Below, one piece after another: positions 47,406-50,435 of a stretch of 50,435 nt of DNA (its first letter is position 1; each line of letters starts with the position of its first letter). This stretch comes from Blakeslea trispora (taxonomy: Eukaryota > Mucoromycota > Mucoromycetes > Mucorales > Choanephoraceae): the NCBI GenBank assembly GCA_025331445.1, contig JAIWNE010000165.1, forward strand, positions 1 through 50,435. Direction: 5' to 3'. A model generated the notes under the pieces. The model saw nothing but the letters and a program-made list of their open reading frames with translations, ran no database searches and was not told the DNA's origin. A program made the translations under genes and the position numbers.

Positions 47406-48488
47406 TGCCTAAGAGGGATTAGATCTATTCATAGCATATTAGTGGGGCAGATATATCAAGGTCAGAATAAAATATATCTTACTCCTTCCAGCAATAAGAG
47501 ATTAGATGTATTAGAAGAATCTAACAGATGAGGTAACAGAGACAAAGAGAAAAACAGAAACAAGTTTTTTTTGGCCTTTTATATGATAGATTGTATATTC
47601 TTTGTTCTCTTTGTGTAACTCTCGGGTGAGACAAACATCTCAGATTTTAAAAATTGAAACCTTTTAAATGTATGTTGCTGATGATTTTTACCCAAATAAT
47701 CACATTACTCTGTAATCACAAACTTGATTCCATAAATGGGGCACTTTTCCATTTTCAGAAGGACTTTTTTCATTATGTCAAGCAAGTCAGAAGGTCCTCA
47801 AAATGCTTAGACAGAACGATGTTACTCGAGAGCATATCTTTCATTGACTCCTCTAATAATGTTCCTTAAACGAAATCCAGCTCTTGTAAGGATTGCAGGG
47901 CGTTACTGGCTTCGTTTCTGAGACAAGGCTTACTTCATTAGCTTGATTATCTTACTCACTTTCGTTTCTTATTTGTAGTCCAACAAGCTTGCAATCACTG
48001 GAATTTTCTTGATGAATTTCTTTGGTAGAAGAGAGAAAATTTTATAGTTTTTAGTAATATTCTGTTTGAGCCCACTCATTCAAAAACCATTAAGCAAAAA
48101 CTTAAATGAGCGACGGTAATAACAACTTTTATTGGCTAACAGTGTCCAATCGTATTGCTTATTACCGGCGGAGTAGCCCCAGACACAGCAGCCCCGCCTA
48201 AAATCAATAGGTGCGGGATTTCAATTTTACCTTCGGTAACACAGGTGCACCTGCACTCTGATTAAAATAAATAAAATAAAATCAATACGCGTTTTGTTAC
48301 TTCTTTATCACTAGTTGACTTTATTATTAAACCACTTTATCATTGTTTCAAATTTTATATCCTATGTTACCAGATCAGTATAAAGATTTCTATATCGAAG
48401 GCTCTCACCAAGGCAGCAGAAAGTTCTTTTCAGAAATCCTGCCTCTCAATGGGACATTTATAACTATTTTGAATTAACTCATAACAGC
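47406..48488. other. Spacer between Fanzor-like gene and broken PD-(D/E)XK-like gene
   Basis: Contains the promoter of the minus-strand Fanzor-like gene, the imperfect hairpin at 48114-48167 and a locally GC-rich patch (48160-48260). A short frame at 48364-48477 (MLPDQYKDFYIEGSHQGSRK) reads protein-like and could be an upstream exon of the following gene. Confidence 0.45.
48114..48167. repeat. Imperfect hairpin CGGTAATAA ... TTATTACCG
   Basis: Nine-base perfect arms at 48114-48122 and 48159-48167, with an inner ATTGG/CCAAT pair (48131-48135 and 48145-48149). Just before it lies CTTAAATGAGCGACGG, similar to the iterons ACTCTTAAATCGAGCGAC at the palindrome ends. This may mark the end of a related element. 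Confidence 0.5.
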
Positions 48489-49967
48489 ATGAACAAGAGA
48501 AAGCATTTTAGCTGTGTCGTAAGCGATTATGTTCATGATCTTGAATGGATCAGCAGCATTGAAGGATTACCAGATGATGTGAAACGTTACGTTTTGGAGC
48601 TCAAAGAGAAGAGAAAGCCTACTAAAAGTGAGATGAAATCTTACCGCGCCAAGCCCAAAAATAATATCACTATAAACATGCAAGGCGCTATCTTTGCCAA
48701 CAATAACAGTCGGATCGTTCAAAACAACTATAGCTGCTAAACAAATGGAAGAAAGTGAATCGGAAGATGAGTTGGTAGATGAGTCTGTAGATGAAATGAA
48801 GCAAGGAGAGAAAGAAAATACAACAGACGAAAACAACCAAGTCAATGGCTTGTGGGCTGATTGGATAGCCTTTCTGCACAACGCCAAAGATTTGCATCCA
48901 TACAGTCTTGAGTCGCACAATGTGATCAGATGTGGCAAAACCGTTTCACCAAGACCTTTCCTCAACCGCAGGATTATAAGGCACACGTCAGTCAACATGA
49001 GGCTACGAACAGCACTCCCACCCTTTCTGAGAATCTAATCAACTATGTCAGCAATGTCATAGATTGCAACGATCTAAAGGAGTTTAGAAAGAGCATTCGC
49101 AAGCTGCCAATTTGCAATCAAGACGAAGAGCCAACCTTGAACTTGCTCGAAGAAATACTGAAGTCAGTCCACACCATCTACATTGCCAAGCAAAACCTAT
49201 GTGATGGTGAAGCCACTTTCAATGACTTTCTTCTTTACCCTTTTCTTCGTGCTGTCTGTTTCTCTGTTGCTGACTCTGTTACTGATAGTAACATTGAGTT
49301 TAAAGTCGGTGAAGCAATGTTGTGCTCAATGGGCAAGTTGTTGAAAAACTCATCGAACAATGATTCTTGCTGCTACAAGGCTGACGGGATCATCAAGATG
49401 TTTGCCTCTAAAGAAGTTGAAGTAGCTCTTTTGGAGACCTCCTCACACTTCCGCAGCCAAGACAGGGCAAAGCATAGCTTCAATCATCATAAAGGCACAT
49501 ACGGTGTTCTGGCAATGCTGAAAGGCATTGCTGATGAATACCATTTGGCCAGTGCTGATACTTTCAGCAAGCTGAAGGTCCTTTTTGTGCATGCAGCCGA
49601 TGACAAGGTGTTCCTATGGAGCAATACGATTTGTTAGTGGCTTCTCTCTGTTTGAGATGTGGCAAGAGAGAAGTCTGCAAATCAATCCCATCCCCCGAAG
49701 CAAAAGCAGCATTCATTCCAGAATGCATAGCATTCTATTTGCATTTGAAGGTTTGTAATGATCTTAAATATGCCCAATATTACAGTCTACTGAAAGCGAC
49801 TATATGAATGATAGGCTGAACTTGAGAAGACTGTGGCTTGCATTTCGACTTTGAAACTAGAACATGAAGAAACAGTTGAAGAAGAACATGTTCAGATCAA
49901 CAAGTTCAATCACTTCGTTGAAGCAAATTGTAAACCCTTCAATCCTAAAATTGATAGAAGAAGATGA
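48489..49967 (+). pseudogene. Broken PD-(D/E)XK-like gene related to the palindrome genes
   Basis: Coding sequence runs through three successive frame changes (near 48735, 48928 and 49618), with no splice sites that could explain them. Pieces in order: VVSDYVHDLEWISSIEGLPD; an acidic stretch ESESEDELVDESVDEM with QVNGLWADWIAFLHN; then QNRFTKTFPQPQDYKAHVSQ, LLYPFLRAVCFSVADSVTDS, KADGIIKMF with ALLETSSHF, and VLFVHAADDKVFLW; then YDLLVASLCLRCGKREVC. A genuine intron at 49751-49814 joins to AELEKTVACISTLKLEHEET, ending at TGA 49965-49967. The order D...E-x-(T/K), then FxVH, then VxLW, matches the palindrome protein (RPDF, GEIK, FQVH, VVLW). Lys of ExK is Ser here (LETS). Three lesions suggest a dead copy, though sequencing indels are an alternative. 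Confidence 0.6.
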
Positions 49968-50435
49968 CAAAGTTGCATGGCGGAGCTCGGCCCTTTCTAT
50001 TCGAATCCTCCTTCGCCAGACAACCAATAAAAATAGTTGTATACAACAACTAATCATGTTATTACAAGGATAATGTTCTGTGGCTGACAACAGTAGAAAG
50101 CAAGGTCAAGGTTCAAACTCAAAACAGAACAGAAAAAAGTGTCTGGTTTGCATAAATGTAACCAACACTGAAGATGAAATACCTTCTTCGGGTGACTGGC
50201 TATATTTTCTTTTTAATATCCTTCTCAAAATAGAATCAGCTTTGTTCGCATCTTTATAGGATTTTTCGACATCGCTATAAAATCGATTGTGTTCTTCTTG
50301 CAATCAATCTCGCCATGGTCATACGACACACTGTAGTTGCCCCTCTCAGCCCCCGTAAACAACTCAAATAAACGAGCTAAATGAGCTTATTGCTGATTCA
50401 AGCATTAACAACCTTCCTGTTACAGAATCTGTAAG
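49968..50435. other. Window end, no complete gene
   Basis: On the minus strand, 50106-50303 (MQEEHNRFYSDVEKSYKDAN...) and an overlapping frame with SVSYDHGEIDCKKNTIDF look like a decayed coding fragment that continues past the window edge. Nothing firm can be called. Confidence 0.4.

Overview
This window looks like nuclear DNA of an early-diverging filamentous fungus, most likely Mucorales (Mucoromycota). The evidence is AT-rich spacers full of homopolymer T and A runs, compact genes with short GT-AG introns (about 38-110 nt), pyrimidine-rich leaders just before start codons, and families typical of that group: a Fanzor-like RuvC protein, DIRS and LINE elements, and intron-rich PD-(D/E)XK-like genes. 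The species cannot be named from sequence alone.

Layout. 1-6.2 kb is ordinary gene space: NOC2 (pre-60S ribosome assembly), a five-exon four-helix membrane protein and a small acidic orphan. 7.3-25.6 kb is an accessory island of repeats. A 656-bp sequence occurs at both edges (7324-7979 and 24922-25577) in direct orientation. Between them lies a large inverted repeat with two 3,418-bp arms (7982-11399 and 12742-16159) that appear indel-free, around a 1,342-bp spacer. Each arm carries the same nine-exon gene, a PD-(D/E)XK-like protein of 455 aa, and the two copies are transcribed outward. The spacer holds a three-copy tandem repeat and two broken coding remnants. To the right, nested inside one another or abutting, are a 473-bp MITE, the first exons of a neprilysin-type (M13) peptidase cut off by a 5'-truncated LINE, an apparently intact Tc1/mariner element, and a decayed DIRS-type retrotransposon on the minus strand.

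27.5-42.2 kb is dense housekeeping and regulatory gene space: a Ded1/DDX3-like DEAD-box helicase with two RanBP2-type zinc fingers, mitochondrial ribosomal protein uL4m, two small head-to-head paralogues sharing a 35-residue C-terminal motif, a low-complexity protein, a bHLH factor, a Kre9-like GPI-type cell-wall protein, and a single-HKD phospholipase-D family protein. Two convergent pairs there end only 41 and 10 bp apart.

43.3-50 kb is again accessory: a 1,337-aa Fanzor-like (eukaryotic TnpB-related) protein with RuvC and zinc-ribbon signatures, then a frameshifted relative of the palindrome gene.

Exon structures were inferred by reading splice sites, frame and family resemblance. No alignment or database search was run.
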